From the NCBI GenBank assembly GCA_049323435.1, contig JBMOMX010000027.1:1-64000 (forward strand): 64,000 nt of DNA, in the 5' to 3' direction. Under the pieces are notes generated by a model. That model worked only from the letters and a program-made list of their open reading frames with translations, was not told the origin of the DNA and made no database searches. The DNA is from UBA11222 sp049323435 (lineage in GTDB: Bacteria > Pseudomonadota > Alphaproteobacteria > UBA11222). A program made the translations under genes and the position numbers. This document shows, piece by piece, positions 49,363 to 58,685 of this stretch (its first letter is position 1; each line of letters starts with the position of its first letter).

Positions 49363-50817
49363 TCAGCCACGCCAATAGGCCGGGCTTAGCAATGTCAGCA
49401 AGGTCAATACTTCCATCCTGCCGGCAATCATGCCCGCCATCGCCACCGCCCGCGTCGCTTCGGACATGGACGCATAAGGCGACACCGCCCCATCATAAAA
49501 TAGCGCCGCTGCCGGTCCTGAATTACTGATGGCGGAAATCGCAATGGAAACCGATTGTTCAAAATTCGGTCCAGTCAGGCCGATCAGCACTATGGCCAGG
49601 ATCAGCACAAAACTGAGCCCGACAAAAACCACCCACACAGCCGCGATCTGGGATTGTTTCACCCCGGCTGCGCCATAACGCATCGTCAGAACCTCATTGG
49701 GGCTGATAAGCCGCGCCAGTTCAAGCCATCCCTGCCGGATGACAAGACCAACCCGCATCTGCTTGAAGCCGCCACTGGTCGAACCCGTCGCCCCGCCGAC
49801 CAGGACCGCAGCAAGCAGTATAACCGCAGCCACCGGGGGCACGCCGGCGAGATTTCCCGTCCAGAAGCCGCTTGTGGTCAGAAACGACACGCCATTGAAC
49901 AGCGCCCAGTGCAGCGGCCCCACGCCGGATTTGAAATCACTCGCCAGTAATATGGCGGCCACGCCTGCTACCGTGGCTAGAATCGCTGCGCCAAGATAGC
50001 GCGCCTCGGGATCCAGCGCATAACCGCGCCAACGGCCATTCGCGGCAGCCCAGTGCAGCGCCAGATTCATTGCGCCCAGTGTCATGAATATCACTGCAAC
50101 CATTTCAATCAGCGGCGAATTAAAGGCGCCGATCGAGGCGTCGCGGGTACTGAACCCCCCCGTTGAAACTGTGCTCAGCGCATGACAAAACGCATCAAAT
50201 ATCGGCATGCCCGCCGCCCAGTAGGAAAGAAAGCAAAACAGCGTCAGCAGCGAATAAACACCCAACAGCGCGCGCGCAACCTGCCGCAAGCGGCCAAACA
50301 GCGACTGGCCATCGCCATGCGGCATGGACACATATTGCATTTGCATGCCGCCAATTCCCAGCATGACGAAAATACCGCCAGCGGCAATCACGGTGTACAA
50401 ACCGCCCAGCCATTGCAACAGCGCGCGCCATAACAGAATCGCCACCGGCTGGCGATCCAGATGCGTCAACACGGTGGCGCCGCTGGTGGTAAAACCGGAC
50501 ACCGCCTCAAACAAAGCTTTGCCGGGACTGAAAATCACACCCGAAAAATAGATCGGCACGGCTGCAAAAACCGGCAGAATTGTCCACACTATCAGGACCA
50601 GCAACAGGCTTCCGCGTTTGGTAAGCTCGTTTTCCTTGCCGCGCAGGCTGATAATCAGCAGACCGGCAAAAAAACCGCATATTGCCGCTGAATTAAAAAA
50701 TACCAGGCTATGTTCAATATCATTGCCGATCAGGGCGCCGAAGGCGGGGACGAACATCGCCAAACTCATCCCGGCCAGCAACCAGCCAAAAATGCACAAT
50801 ACCGCATCAGCTTTCAC
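49363..50817 (-). CDS. trkH: Trk potassium uptake protein, membrane subunit
   Basis: 484 residues, about ten membrane helices and four P-loops of the K+ channel-like fold. Selectivity stretches appear as FTTSGATVLTHLD, STVSTGGFSTRD, TTSGFWTGN with a GSTSGGFKQMRV region, and SAISNSGPAAALF. It forms the pore and depends on TrkA, whose gene is 63 bp upstream. Intact length for the family. Confidence 0.94.
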   Translation of the reverse strand: MKADAVLCIFGWLLAGMSLAMFVPAFGALIGNDIEHSLVFFNSAAICGFFAGLLIISLRGKENELTKRGSLLLVLIVWTILPVFAAVPIYFSGVIFSPGKALFEAVSGFTTSGATVLTHLDRQPVAILLWRALLQWLGGLYTVIAAGGIFVMLGIGGMQMQYVSMPHGDGQSLFGRLRQVARALLGVYSLLTLFCFLSYWAAGMPIFDAFCHALSTVSTGGFSTRDASIGAFNSPLIEMVAVIFMTLGAMNLALHWAAANGRWRGYALDPEARYLGAAILATVAGVAAILLASDFKSGVGPLHWALFNGVSFLTTSGFWTGNLAGVPPVAAVILLAAVLVGGATGSTSGGFKQMRVGLVIRQGWLELARLISPNEVLTMRYGAAGVKQSQIAAVWVVFVGLSFVLILAIVLIGLTGPNFEQSVSIAISAISNSGPAAALFYDGAVSPYASMSEATRAVAMAGMIAGRMEVLTLLTLLSPAYWRG

Positions 50818-50880
50818 GGCCCATCTCCAGCGAATGCGGCATGTCCCGGCCAGCCTTGTTTGCGGCAGGCGGCGTCATGG

Positions 50881-52257
50881 CTAAAAATATTCAAGACTGA
50901 CCCGGAACATTTGCTCGACCTTCTTCACCATGCCGGCCAGGGCCAGAATAACCACGCGATCTCCCGTGCGGATAATGGTGTTGCCGCGCGGAATAATAAC
51001 CTGATCACCCCGGACGATGGCGCCAATCATGATGCCGCGCGGAATTTGCGCCTCGTTCAGCGGCTTGCCGATCACGGTTGCTGTTTCCAGCGCCTCGGCC
51101 TCCAGCACCTCCGCCGCGCCATTGAACAGGCTGTACAGGCCGCGAATACGGCCGCGCCGCACATATTGCAATATTCTCGATACGGTCATTGCGCGCGGAT
51201 CAATAAATACATCAATGCCAAGCGTGCGTATCAGCGGCCCATATCCGGGATTATTTATCAGGGCGATGGCGCGCTGGCAGCCCCCCTGCTTCGCAAGCAC
51301 CGACGCCAGAATATTAACCTCGTCATCATCCGTCACCGCGACAATGGTTTCGGTCTCGGCGATATTCGCCTCATGCAGAATTCCCAGATCAAGCGCATCG
51401 CCATGCAGCACGACCGTGCGCGAAAGCTGATCCGCCGCCGCTTCTGCCCGCTCTTTCCGGTATTCGATAATTTTGACGCGCACAGAAGAATGTTTCTGTT
51501 CCAACTCCTTGGCGACAAACATGCCGATATTACCCGCGCCAAGCAGAATAACCCGGCGCGCGGGTTTAACCTGATGGCCAAAAATTTCCAGAACCCGCCG
51601 CACCTTTTCCGGCTGGGTAATAAAATATGCCTGGTCCCCGGCGCGCAACTGATCGTCACCGCTGGGCACAAACAGATTTCCATCCCGGCCCACACCGGCA
51701 ATGATGATGTTCAATTCAGGAAACAGATCCGTCAGTTGACGCAGCGGTGTATTGACCACCGGGCAGTTTTCATCAAGCAAAGTCCCAATCAGCATCACCC
51801 GGTCATCGGCAAAAGGCGCCACCTCGAAGGCACCCGGCATTTCAAGACGCCGCAGCACCGCACGGCCGACCTCGACCTCCGGCGAAATGATGACATCAAT
51901 TGGAAGATGCTCGCGGCTGAATAAATTCAGCCATTGCGGCTGCAGATAATTCTGGGTGCGGACACGCGCCACCTTGACGGGCATGTTGAACAGGGCATGG
52001 GCAACCTGACAGGCCACCATATTGACTTCATCATTCTGAGTGACGGCGATAATCATATCAGCGTCCTGCGCGCCCGCCCGCTCAAGCACCTCTGGCAGCG
52101 AGGCATGGCCGAGCATGGCCTGTACATCCAGCATATCGCCGATCTTGCGGATCAGTTCCGGATTGTGATCAATGACCGTAACATCATTATGCTCGGCCGC
52201 AAGCTGCTTGGCGATGTTGAACCCTACCTGCCCTGCGCCACAAACGATGATTTTCAC
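50881..52257 (-). CDS. trkA: Trk potassium uptake protein, NAD-binding regulatory subunit
   Basis: 458 residues from GTG 52257 (KIIVCGAGQVGFNIAKQLA), which matches the usual TrkA N terminus. An ATG nine codons earlier (52284) cannot be excluded. Two RCK halves: GAGQVG with VIDHNPE, then GAGNIGMFVAKELE, each followed by a TrkA-C domain. It gates TrkH in the cytoplasm in response to nucleotide. The region upstream holds repeat-like DNA and a strong hairpin after ntrX, so trkA may have its own promoter. Confidence 0.94.
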   Translation of the reverse strand: MKIIVCGAGQVGFNIAKQLAAEHNDVTVIDHNPELIRKIGDMLDVQAMLGHASLPEVLERAGAQDADMIIAVTQNDEVNMVACQVAHALFNMPVKVARVRTQNYLQPQWLNLFSREHLPIDVIISPEVEVGRAVLRRLEMPGAFEVAPFADDRVMLIGTLLDENCPVVNTPLRQLTDLFPELNIIIAGVGRDGNLFVPSGDDQLRAGDQAYFITQPEKVRRVLEIFGHQVKPARRVILLGAGNIGMFVAKELEQKHSSVRVKIIEYRKERAEAAADQLSRTVVLHGDALDLGILHEANIAETETIVAVTDDDEVNILASVLAKQGGCQRAIALINNPGYGPLIRTLGIDVFIDPRAMTVSRILQYVRRGRIRGLYSLFNGAAEVLEAEALETATVIGKPLNEAQIPRGIMIGAIVRGDQVIIPRGNTIIRTGDRVVILALAGMVKKVEQMFRVSLEYF

Positions 52258-52292
52258 AGCAGAAATTTTCTCCCATAACTTCAAATACCCGG

Positions 52293-52381
52293 CTTGCCTG
52301 TTCGCCGCAGCCAGCAGGGCGAAGGCTGGAGGGGATCAATGATCGCCAGGCAAGCGGCACGCGCTTCAATATGATCACAAA
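52293..52381. repeat. Repeat element D upstream of trkA
   Basis: CTTGCCTG (52293-52300) is complementary to CAGGCAAG (52347-52354), and the right flank reads TTCAATATGATCACAAA (52365-52381), a 17-base match to the right end of element B at 17762-17778. No matching left end is visible, so this is a partial or decayed copy. Confidence 0.5.
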
Positions 52382-52411
52382 TCGTTCTAAATCATCAGAT
52401 CGACCCTATCC

Positions 52412-52450
52412 GGATCAGACGGGATTGCCATCGGCTAATCCGTCTGATCC
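52412..52450 (-). terminator. Strong hairpin after ntrX
   Basis: GGATCAGACGG (52412-52422) pairs perfectly with CCGTCTGATCC (52440-52450) around a 17-nt loop whose ends can extend the stem. It begins 8 bp beyond the ntrX stop on the minus strand. No T-run follows, so it is a terminator, an attenuator or a 3' stabiliser between ntrYX and trkA. Confidence 0.55.
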
Positions 52451-52458
52451 ATATTGGC

Positions 52459-53895
52459 CTAATGATCCTCCCTGTCATAAACAAGCGCCCCTTCGGATGC
52501 GCCATTGACGCCCGAATTGGGATAGGCGCCAAGTGATTTCAGTTTTCGATGCAGCGCCGACCGCTCCATACCGATAAAGGCGGCGGTGCGGGAAATATTT
52601 CCGCCAAAGCGATCGATCTGCGCGATCAGATAATCGCGTTCAAACATTTCGCGCGCCTCGCGCAGCGGCAAAGACATGGCGACTTCACTGGACCCGCCGC
52701 CGCCGGCCCGCAACAATAGCGGCGTCGCCGCACCAAGCTCCGCCGGCAACATATCTGCGGTAATCGGTTTTTCGGCGTCATCGGGCGCAAAAATCAGCAG
52801 CCGTTCGATAACATTGCGCAATTGGCGTACATTTCCGGGCCAATCATAGGTCTGCATGGTTGCAATGGCGTCTTCCGAAAGCCGGCGCGCCGGTGTGCGC
52901 AGGCTGGCGGAAAGCCGCTGCATCAGATACGCCGCCAGGACAGGAATATCCTCACGCCGCTCGGACAGCGAGGGAACACGCACGGGCACAACATTCAGCC
53001 GGTGAAACAAATCCTCCCGGAACGCGCCGTGCAATATTTTTTCCCGCAGATCAACGCCAGAAGATGAAACCACGCGAACATCCACCTGAACCTGACTGCG
53101 TCCGCCGATGCGTTCGAACTTCTGATCAACCAGAATGCGCAAAATCTTGCCCTGGGTTTCCATCGGCATATCGCCGATTTCATCCAGATATAATGTTCCG
53201 CCATGGGCGCGCTCAAACAGGCCCGTGGCCGGCAAGCCGCCATTCCCCGCCTCGACGCCGAACAATTCATGCTCCATGCGCTCAGGCGCCATATTGGCCG
53301 CATTAACAATGACAAATGGGCCGCCCGAGCGTGCCGATTGCTGGTGCAGCAGCCGCGCGACCACCTCCTTGCCGGAACCCGCAGGCCCGTTGATCAGCAC
53401 GCGGCTGCCGGTGGCTGCAACCTTGGCGATAATCTGGCGCAAATGATTGGCCGCTGCCGATTCTCCAACAAAATTCGTATCCCCGCCGGACAGCAGGCGC
53501 AGTTCGCGGTTTTCCTGCTTCAACCGTGACGCTTCTATCGCGCGGCTGATGGTCACCAGCAAATGATCGGTCTGGAACGGTTTCTCGATAAAATCATAGG
53601 CGCCATTCTTGATGGCCGTCACGGCAATCTCCACATTGCCGTGGCCGCTGATCACGACCACCGGCAATTCAGGATCGTCACGATGCAGGCGTTCCATCAA
53701 TTGCAGCCCGTCGAGCCGCGATCCCTCCAGCCAGATATCCAGCAACACCAGTGAAGGCCGGCGTTTGGCAATCGCCGCCAGCGCTGAATCCGAGCAGGCG
53801 GCGGTGCGCGGCTGATATCCCTCATCTTCCAGAATACCGGAGATCAGTTCACATATATCTGCTTCATCATCAACAACTAGAATGTCACGGGACAT
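52459..53895 (-). CDS. ntrX: Nitrogen/redox response regulator NtrX
   Basis: 478 residues. Receiver domain with phospho-acceptor D53 (LLDIWLEG), AAA+ sigma54-type ATPase domain with Walker A INGPAGSGKE, Walker B LYLDEIGDMP and the GAFREDLFHRLNV arm, and a Fis-type HTH (SRTAAFIGMERSALHRKLKS). The loop where sigma54 activators carry GAFTGA reads ELFGVEAGNGGLPATGLFE, so the sigma54 contact loop is lost, a feature I recall for alphaproteobacterial NtrX. The start interlocks with the ntrY stop (TGATG). Acts with NtrY in nitrogen and redox control. Confidence 0.95.
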   Translation of the reverse strand: MSRDILVVDDEADICELISGILEDEGYQPRTAACSDSALAAIAKRRPSLVLLDIWLEGSRLDGLQLMERLHRDDPELPVVVISGHGNVEIAVTAIKNGAYDFIEKPFQTDHLLVTISRAIEASRLKQENRELRLLSGGDTNFVGESAAANHLRQIIAKVAATGSRVLINGPAGSGKEVVARLLHQQSARSGGPFVIVNAANMAPERMEHELFGVEAGNGGLPATGLFERAHGGTLYLDEIGDMPMETQGKILRILVDQKFERIGGRSQVQVDVRVVSSSGVDLREKILHGAFREDLFHRLNVVPVRVPSLSERREDIPVLAAYLMQRLSASLRTPARRLSEDAIATMQTYDWPGNVRQLRNVIERLLIFAPDDAEKPITADMLPAELGAATPLLLRAGGGGSSEVAMSLPLREAREMFERDYLIAQIDRFGGNISRTAAFIGMERSALHRKLKSLGAYPNSGVNGASEGALVYDREDH

Positions 53896-56336
53896 CAGGC
53901 ACCTGTACGAAAATGAGGCATGGTTTCTGTAATAATTTCGCCACTGATAACAGATTCGCGGCCATTCGGCACATTAGCAGGATCGTTCCGGATTTGCGGC
54001 GGAAATATAATCTGCACATGCGCGCCCGTATCGCCAAAATCCGGAATCCCGCCGGCTTCGCACTCCGCCAGATCCTGTAATACAATCCGCGCTCCATGAT
54101 CCTCAATGATCTTGCGAACGATAGCCAGGCCAAGGCCGGTTCCCTTTTCACGCGTGGTGACATAAGGCTCCGTCAAGCGGCGGCGGATTTCACGGGGCAG
54201 GCCGCAGCCATTATCCAGGACCGACAACAGGATCCGGCCCGCCTTCTCCTCGCTGAGGCGCACCTCGATACGGCCATCGCTTCCATCCATTTTCTTTCGT
54301 GTCTCAATGGCTTCACAGGCGTTCTTGATAATATTCACCAGCGCCTGGCTGATCTGCGCACGGTCACAGTAAATCAGCACCGGAAAATCAGGATGCACAA
54401 AAACAATATGGGTGTGCGACGCCGCCAACTGCTGCTGAAACACGATCTGGCGTATAATCTCGCAAAGATTTTCCTGGCGTAAAACGGGGGCCGGCATGCG
54501 TGCGAAGGATGAAAATTCATCAATCATCCGGCCGATTTCGCGCACCTGCCGGATAATGGTTTCGGTGCAGCGTTCAAATATTTCCGGATCGGTAGTAATT
54601 TCCTGACGGTATTTTCTGCGCAGACGTTCTGCGGAAAGTTGAATAGGGGTAAGCGGATTTTTGATTTCATGCGCAATGCGCCTGGCGACATCCGCCCAGG
54701 CGGCCGTACGCTGCGCGGACACGAGTTCTGAAATATCATCAAACGTGACCACAAAACCAGCCCGTCCGCTGGCGTCCATGGCGTTAGCCGGCGGTCCGTC
54801 GCGTTCGCCTGCATCGCTGACCGTCGCCACCCGCACCAGCAGATTGCGGGCAGCATCACCGCTGCCCAGATTGATTTCGCCTTCGATGATCCGTCCGGGC
54901 CAGGCGCGCGCATCAAGCAGCAATGGCTGCATCTCTGGCACCACATTTTCCAGGCTCAGCCCGGCCAAATTTTCACCCCGGCTATCGAGCAGCGCCATCG
55001 CGGCCTCATTCGCCAGATTGACCTTCCCATCCGCATCCAGACCAATGACGCCGGAGGTTACGCCGCCCAGCACCGCTTCGGTAAAGCGCCGGCGGCGGTC
55101 AAGCTGCAAATTCGCGCCCAGCAATTCGCTGCGCTGCCCTTCCAGTTGCCCAGCCATACGGTTGAAGGACCGGCTCAATGCGGCAATTTCATCATTATTC
55201 GGCGAATCCTCGACACGCGCCGTCAGATCTCCATCGCGCAGCCGTTCCGATGCCACCGCCAGACGGCTGATCGGTTCCACCAGCCGGTTGGCCAGCCAGA
55301 AGCCAACGGCAATAGCCGCCAGCAGCACCAGCATCGCCAGCGCCAGATAAATCAGCGCGAACGCAATCTGAATACCGCCGCGCTGACCTTCCAGCGCGGC
55401 ATAATCGCTGGCGGCGCGATGCGCCTGCATGGCGGTATTGAGTACCCTGGGATCGACAAAGCGGCTGACATATAAATAGGCATCAAGAAACCGGTCCAGC
55501 CGCAACAATGCGCGCACCTGCGCGTCACGCTCGCTTGCCAGGATCACTACATCCCCTTCAGCCGCCCTGGCAATCGATTCAGCGGTGGGCGGCGAGAAGG
55601 TTGCACTCAGGCTCATGCCCGATTTCGCCAGAATTTCGCCGCTGCTGGTCAGAACATAGGCATCGGCAAGCGAGCGCAATTGCGCCTGCTGATTAACAAT
55701 ATTGGCGAATGCGGCGCGGTCCTGATAATAGACCGGCAAAGCGCGGTTGACATCATTGCCCATCGCCAATATTTCGGCGCGAATCATCATTTTATGTTCT
55801 TCCACATAGGCTTCGGCAACGCTGACCGATGCGGAAATAACCCGCGACACCCGCTCGCCAAACCAGACCTGGAAGCCAAGATTGATCGTCAGTGTCGAAT
55901 AAACCGCCATGATAATTGTGGGCGTGATCGCGACCAGCCCGAACAGGATAACCAGCCGCACATGCAGCCGGGATCCGGCGGTACCGCTGCGCCGCGCCAT
56001 CCACAGCGCGACCAGCCGCCAGGCCACCAGGGTCGCCAGCGCCAGCAACAGCACCAGATCCAGCAGCAAAAAACCCAAAACCAGCTGCGGGCTGGTTTCA
56101 AAAGGGGCGAAATCGGAAATAGCCAGATAGGTGGCGATCCCCGACAAAACCGCGGCCAGTCCCAGGCCAAACGTCACCTTGCCGCTGGCGATCGTATCCG
56201 CGTGCCGTTCAATAAAGCGGCGCAGGCCCCCGGCAAAATCCATCATCCTGGATTTATTGGGCAGAACCGGAAGATCTGCGCTGCCTTGCCTCTGGGCGTC
56301 CATATGCTCACTGCGCCTGTTTGCTGCATGTTGCAA
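53895..56336 (-). CDS. ntrY: Sensor histidine kinase NtrY
   Basis: 813 residues. The N-terminal membrane region has about four helices (roughly 50-165) followed by a periplasmic sensor loop, another helix near 330, and a HAMP domain (VEPISRLAVASERLRDGDL). A PAS domain (about 425-540) precedes the HisKA site in RRIAHEIKNPLTPIQLSAER, then the ATP-binding motifs NIIKNACEAIE, DNGCGLP and GTGLGLAIV. One-base overlap with ntrX. No ntrB or ntrC gene lies upstream within the window. ATG at Met31/32 is a possible alternative start. Confidence 0.95.
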   Translation of the reverse strand: MQHAANRRSEHMDAQRQGSADLPVLPNKSRMMDFAGGLRRFIERHADTIASGKVTFGLGLAAVLSGIATYLAISDFAPFETSPQLVLGFLLLDLVLLLALATLVAWRLVALWMARRSGTAGSRLHVRLVILFGLVAITPTIIMAVYSTLTINLGFQVWFGERVSRVISASVSVAEAYVEEHKMMIRAEILAMGNDVNRALPVYYQDRAAFANIVNQQAQLRSLADAYVLTSSGEILAKSGMSLSATFSPPTAESIARAAEGDVVILASERDAQVRALLRLDRFLDAYLYVSRFVDPRVLNTAMQAHRAASDYAALEGQRGGIQIAFALIYLALAMLVLLAAIAVGFWLANRLVEPISRLAVASERLRDGDLTARVEDSPNNDEIAALSRSFNRMAGQLEGQRSELLGANLQLDRRRRFTEAVLGGVTSGVIGLDADGKVNLANEAAMALLDSRGENLAGLSLENVVPEMQPLLLDARAWPGRIIEGEINLGSGDAARNLLVRVATVSDAGERDGPPANAMDASGRAGFVVTFDDISELVSAQRTAAWADVARRIAHEIKNPLTPIQLSAERLRRKYRQEITTDPEIFERCTETIIRQVREIGRMIDEFSSFARMPAPVLRQENLCEIIRQIVFQQQLAASHTHIVFVHPDFPVLIYCDRAQISQALVNIIKNACEAIETRKKMDGSDGRIEVRLSEEKAGRILLSVLDNGCGLPREIRRRLTEPYVTTREKGTGLGLAIVRKIIEDHGARIVLQDLAECEAGGIPDFGDTGAHVQIIFPPQIRNDPANVPNGRESVISGEIITETMPHFRTGA

Positions 56337-56410
56337 TGAAACCTAGCAGGTTGTGGTAAAAAAGCAACGTGATACCCGCCGGGGCCTGTCTCCTGCCCCG
56401 GCAGGATAGA

Positions 56411-56506
56411 TCACGTCACATCAAACAGGGCCATCCAGGCCAGCCCCATCCAGGACAGAGCGAAAAGTGAAACCAGCGCCAGCGTGTCTTTCAGCCATAT
56501 CTGCAT
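56411..56506 (-). CDS. 31-residue single-span membrane protein
   Basis: A 31-codon reading frame with a strong ribosome site (TAAGGAGAACGAAAATG). After a short basic start (MQIWLKD) it has one hydrophobic helix, TLALVSLFALSWMGLAWMAL, and ends FDVT. It lies between ntrY and lolD with no sequence I can assign. The ribosome site and the clean amphiphilic layout make it more likely real than chance. Confidence 0.5.
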   Translation of the reverse strand: MQIWLKDTLALVSLFALSWMGLAWMALFDVT

Positions 56507-56602
56507 TTTCGTTCTCCTTAATTTCGATAAATGTACTCTATATGTTCTGTTAGAGTCAAATAAAAATTCTGAGCCGCCTGAAGATTTTCAATTCAGAGAG
56601 AT

Positions 56603-57289
56603 TCAGCCCGCTGCCACAACGCCCTTGTCGAGCCGCAGCACCCGGTCCATACGCGCCGCCAGCGCCGGATTATGGGTGACGATCAGCGCCGCCAGCCCCT
56701 CTCCGCGCGCCGCTGCGATCATGGTGGCAAACACTTTGTCCGCTGTTTCGCTGTCCAGATTACCGGTCGGTTCATCCGCCAGCAGCACGGCCGGCCGATT
56801 GGCAAAGGCGCGCGCAATGGCGACGCGCTGCTGCTCGCCGCCGGACATTTCGGCGGGCCGGTGTGTGGCGCGCGCGCCCACGCCCAGCATATCCAGCAAT
56901 TCCTGCGCGCGGGCGGTGGCGCTTGCCTTGTCAAGACCGGCAATGATCTGCGGCATGGCGGCGTTTTCCAGCGCGCTGAATTCAGGCAGCAAATGATGGA
57001 ACTGATATACAAAGCCGATCTCGTGGCGGCGCGCCAAAGTGCGCGCCTTGTCATTCAGACGCGCGCAATCGCGCCCGTTCAGCAGGACCGCCCCCGATCC
57101 AGGATGTTCCAGCAATCCGGCAATATGCAGCAATGTGGATTTGCCAGCGCCCGACGGCGCGATCAACCCCACCACCTCGCCCCGCGCCAGACGCAGCGAA
57201 ACCCCCTTCAATACCGGCAGCGGCCCCGCCGGCGTGGCGTAAGAATGCTGAATATTCTGTAATTCGAGTGCTACCTGCATCGCGCTCAC
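56603..57289 (-). CDS. lolD: Lipoprotein-releasing ABC transporter ATP-binding protein
   Basis: 228 residues. Walker A GLIAPSGAGKSTLL, Q-loop YQFHHLLPEFSALEN (the LolD-type LLPEF), signature MSGGEQQRVAIARA, Walker B AVLLADEPTGNLDSET and switch histidine VTHN. The start is GTG 57289, overlapping the permease stop (GTGA), or ATG 57280. With the upstream permease it extracts outer-membrane lipoproteins from the inner membrane. Confidence 0.94.
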   Translation of the reverse strand: MSAMQVALELQNIQHSYATPAGPLPVLKGVSLRLARGEVVGLIAPSGAGKSTLLHIAGLLEHPGSGAVLLNGRDCARLNDKARTLARRHEIGFVYQFHHLLPEFSALENAAMPQIIAGLDKASATARAQELLDMLGVGARATHRPAEMSGGEQQRVAIARAFANRPAVLLADEPTGNLDSETADKVFATMIAAARGEGLAALIVTHNPALAARMDRVLRLDKGVVAAG

Positions 57290-58545
57290 TCGTACCGCAA
57301 CGCTTCGACGGGATCGAGCCTGGCCGCACGGAACGCCGGATATAATGTCGCCAGCATCGAAAGCGTCAGCGCCATAATGATCACCGAGGTCACTTCCATC
57401 GGGTCCATCTCGGCCGGCATCTGGCTGAGAAAATAAACCTCAGGCGAAAACAGCGCGGTGCCGGTCAGCGTGGAAACCCATTGCCGGATGGTCTCGATAT
57501 TGGCGCAGAACACGGTGCCAACCAGCACCCCGGCAAGCGATCCCAGCACACCGACACTGGCCCCGCAGATAAAGAATATCCGCATCACGCTGGCGCTGGT
57601 CGCGCCCATGGTGCGCAGAATGGCGATATCGTGCCCCTTGTCCTTGACCAGCATGACCAAGCCCGAAATCATATTCAGCGCCGCCACCAGAATGATCAGT
57701 GTAAGGATCATGAACATCACATTGCGCTCCACCTGAAGCGCGCTGAAAAAACTGGAGTTGATCTGCTGCCAGTCCACCACATGCACATTCTCACCCGCCG
57801 CCTGCCTGACACTTTCGCGCATCTCCAATACCTGATCGGGATCCTTGATCATCACTTCGATCGCGCTGACTGCCGCACCCAACCGGAAATATTTCTGCGC
57901 AGCGTCCAGCGGCATAAAAATAAACGTGCTGTCATATTCCGACATGCCCACTTCGAAAACCGCCGCAACCGGATAGGCCAGCACACGGGGCGCGGTGCCG
58001 AATGGCGTGGCCGCACCGCGCGGCGATAACAGGGTCAGCGTGTCGCCCGCCCGCACCCCCAGCTTCTGCGCCAGACGCACGCCGATAATGATGCCGCCGG
58101 TGCGCGAAAAATCCTCCAGCGTCCCCGACAGAATATGTTCCGCGACCATGCTTTGCTTCGCCAGATCTTCCTGGCGGATGCCGCGCACCAGCGCGCCGCT
58201 GGCCGCCCCCTCACGCCCGCTGGCCATCACCTGCCCCTCAATGATCGGGGCCACGCGCACCACCCCATCCACTTTGGCGATCCGTTCGGCGACAGGATCA
58301 AACCCTTCCAGCGGCCCGCCAAGCCCCTGCACCACCATATGCCCATTGACCCCCAGAATCCGCGACATCAGATCGATGCGAAAGCCGTTCATCACCGCCA
58401 TGACGATGATCAGGGTCGCCACCCCCAGCCCGATCCCGATAAAGGAAATCGCGGTAATAACCGATACAAACCCTTCCCGCCGGCGCGAGCGCAGATATCT
58501 TCCGGCGACCAGCCATTCAAATGCGGAAAAAGGCGACAGCGTCAT
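57286..58545 (-). CDS. Lipoprotein-releasing ABC transporter permease (LolC/LolE family)
   Basis: 419 residues with four membrane helices: one near the N terminus (FVSVITAISFIGIGLGVATLIIV) and three in the C-terminal half (FtsX-type core, with LVKDKGHDIAILRTMGA). A large periplasmic domain lies between. Alphaproteobacteria often have one LolC/E protein that may work as a homodimer (LolF type), and only one gene is present here. Overlaps lolD by four bases. Confidence 0.93.
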   Translation of the reverse strand: MTLSPFSAFEWLVAGRYLRSRRREGFVSVITAISFIGIGLGVATLIIVMAVMNGFRIDLMSRILGVNGHMVVQGLGGPLEGFDPVAERIAKVDGVVRVAPIIEGQVMASGREGAASGALVRGIRQEDLAKQSMVAEHILSGTLEDFSRTGGIIIGVRLAQKLGVRAGDTLTLLSPRGAATPFGTAPRVLAYPVAAVFEVGMSEYDSTFIFMPLDAAQKYFRLGAAVSAIEVMIKDPDQVLEMRESVRQAAGENVHVVDWQQINSSFFSALQVERNVMFMILTLIILVAALNMISGLVMLVKDKGHDIAILRTMGATSASVMRIFFICGASVGVLGSLAGVLVGTVFCANIETIRQWVSTLTGTALFSPEVYFLSQMPAEMDPMEVTSVIIMALTLSMLATLYPAFRAARLDPVEALRYE

Positions 58546-58617
58546 ATGTGATCGAACCTAAACAGGGTTTCCCCTGAAGCATGATGCGTTCAGGCCGGCG
58601 CAGAGCCCGCATGCACT

Positions 58618-58644
58618 GCCACCCCGGAATAAATCCGGGGTGGC
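58618..58644. repeat. Single hairpin related to the dispersed repeat
   Basis: GCCACCCCGG-AATAAAT-CCGGGGTGGC, a 10-bp perfect stem in the 140 bp between gap and the LolC/E gene. The CCCCGG/CCGGGG arms match one half of the 46-134 repeat. It lies past the gap stop on the minus strand and may end that transcript. Confidence 0.65.
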
Positions 58645-58685
58645 GGCGCATGGAAAGGCAGTAAGTCAAACTGGCCAAAAAGACC

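Noticed and set aside
50710..51924. 404-codon frame opposite trkA
   Set aside because: Antisense shadow, with low-complexity His/Arg/Gln content.
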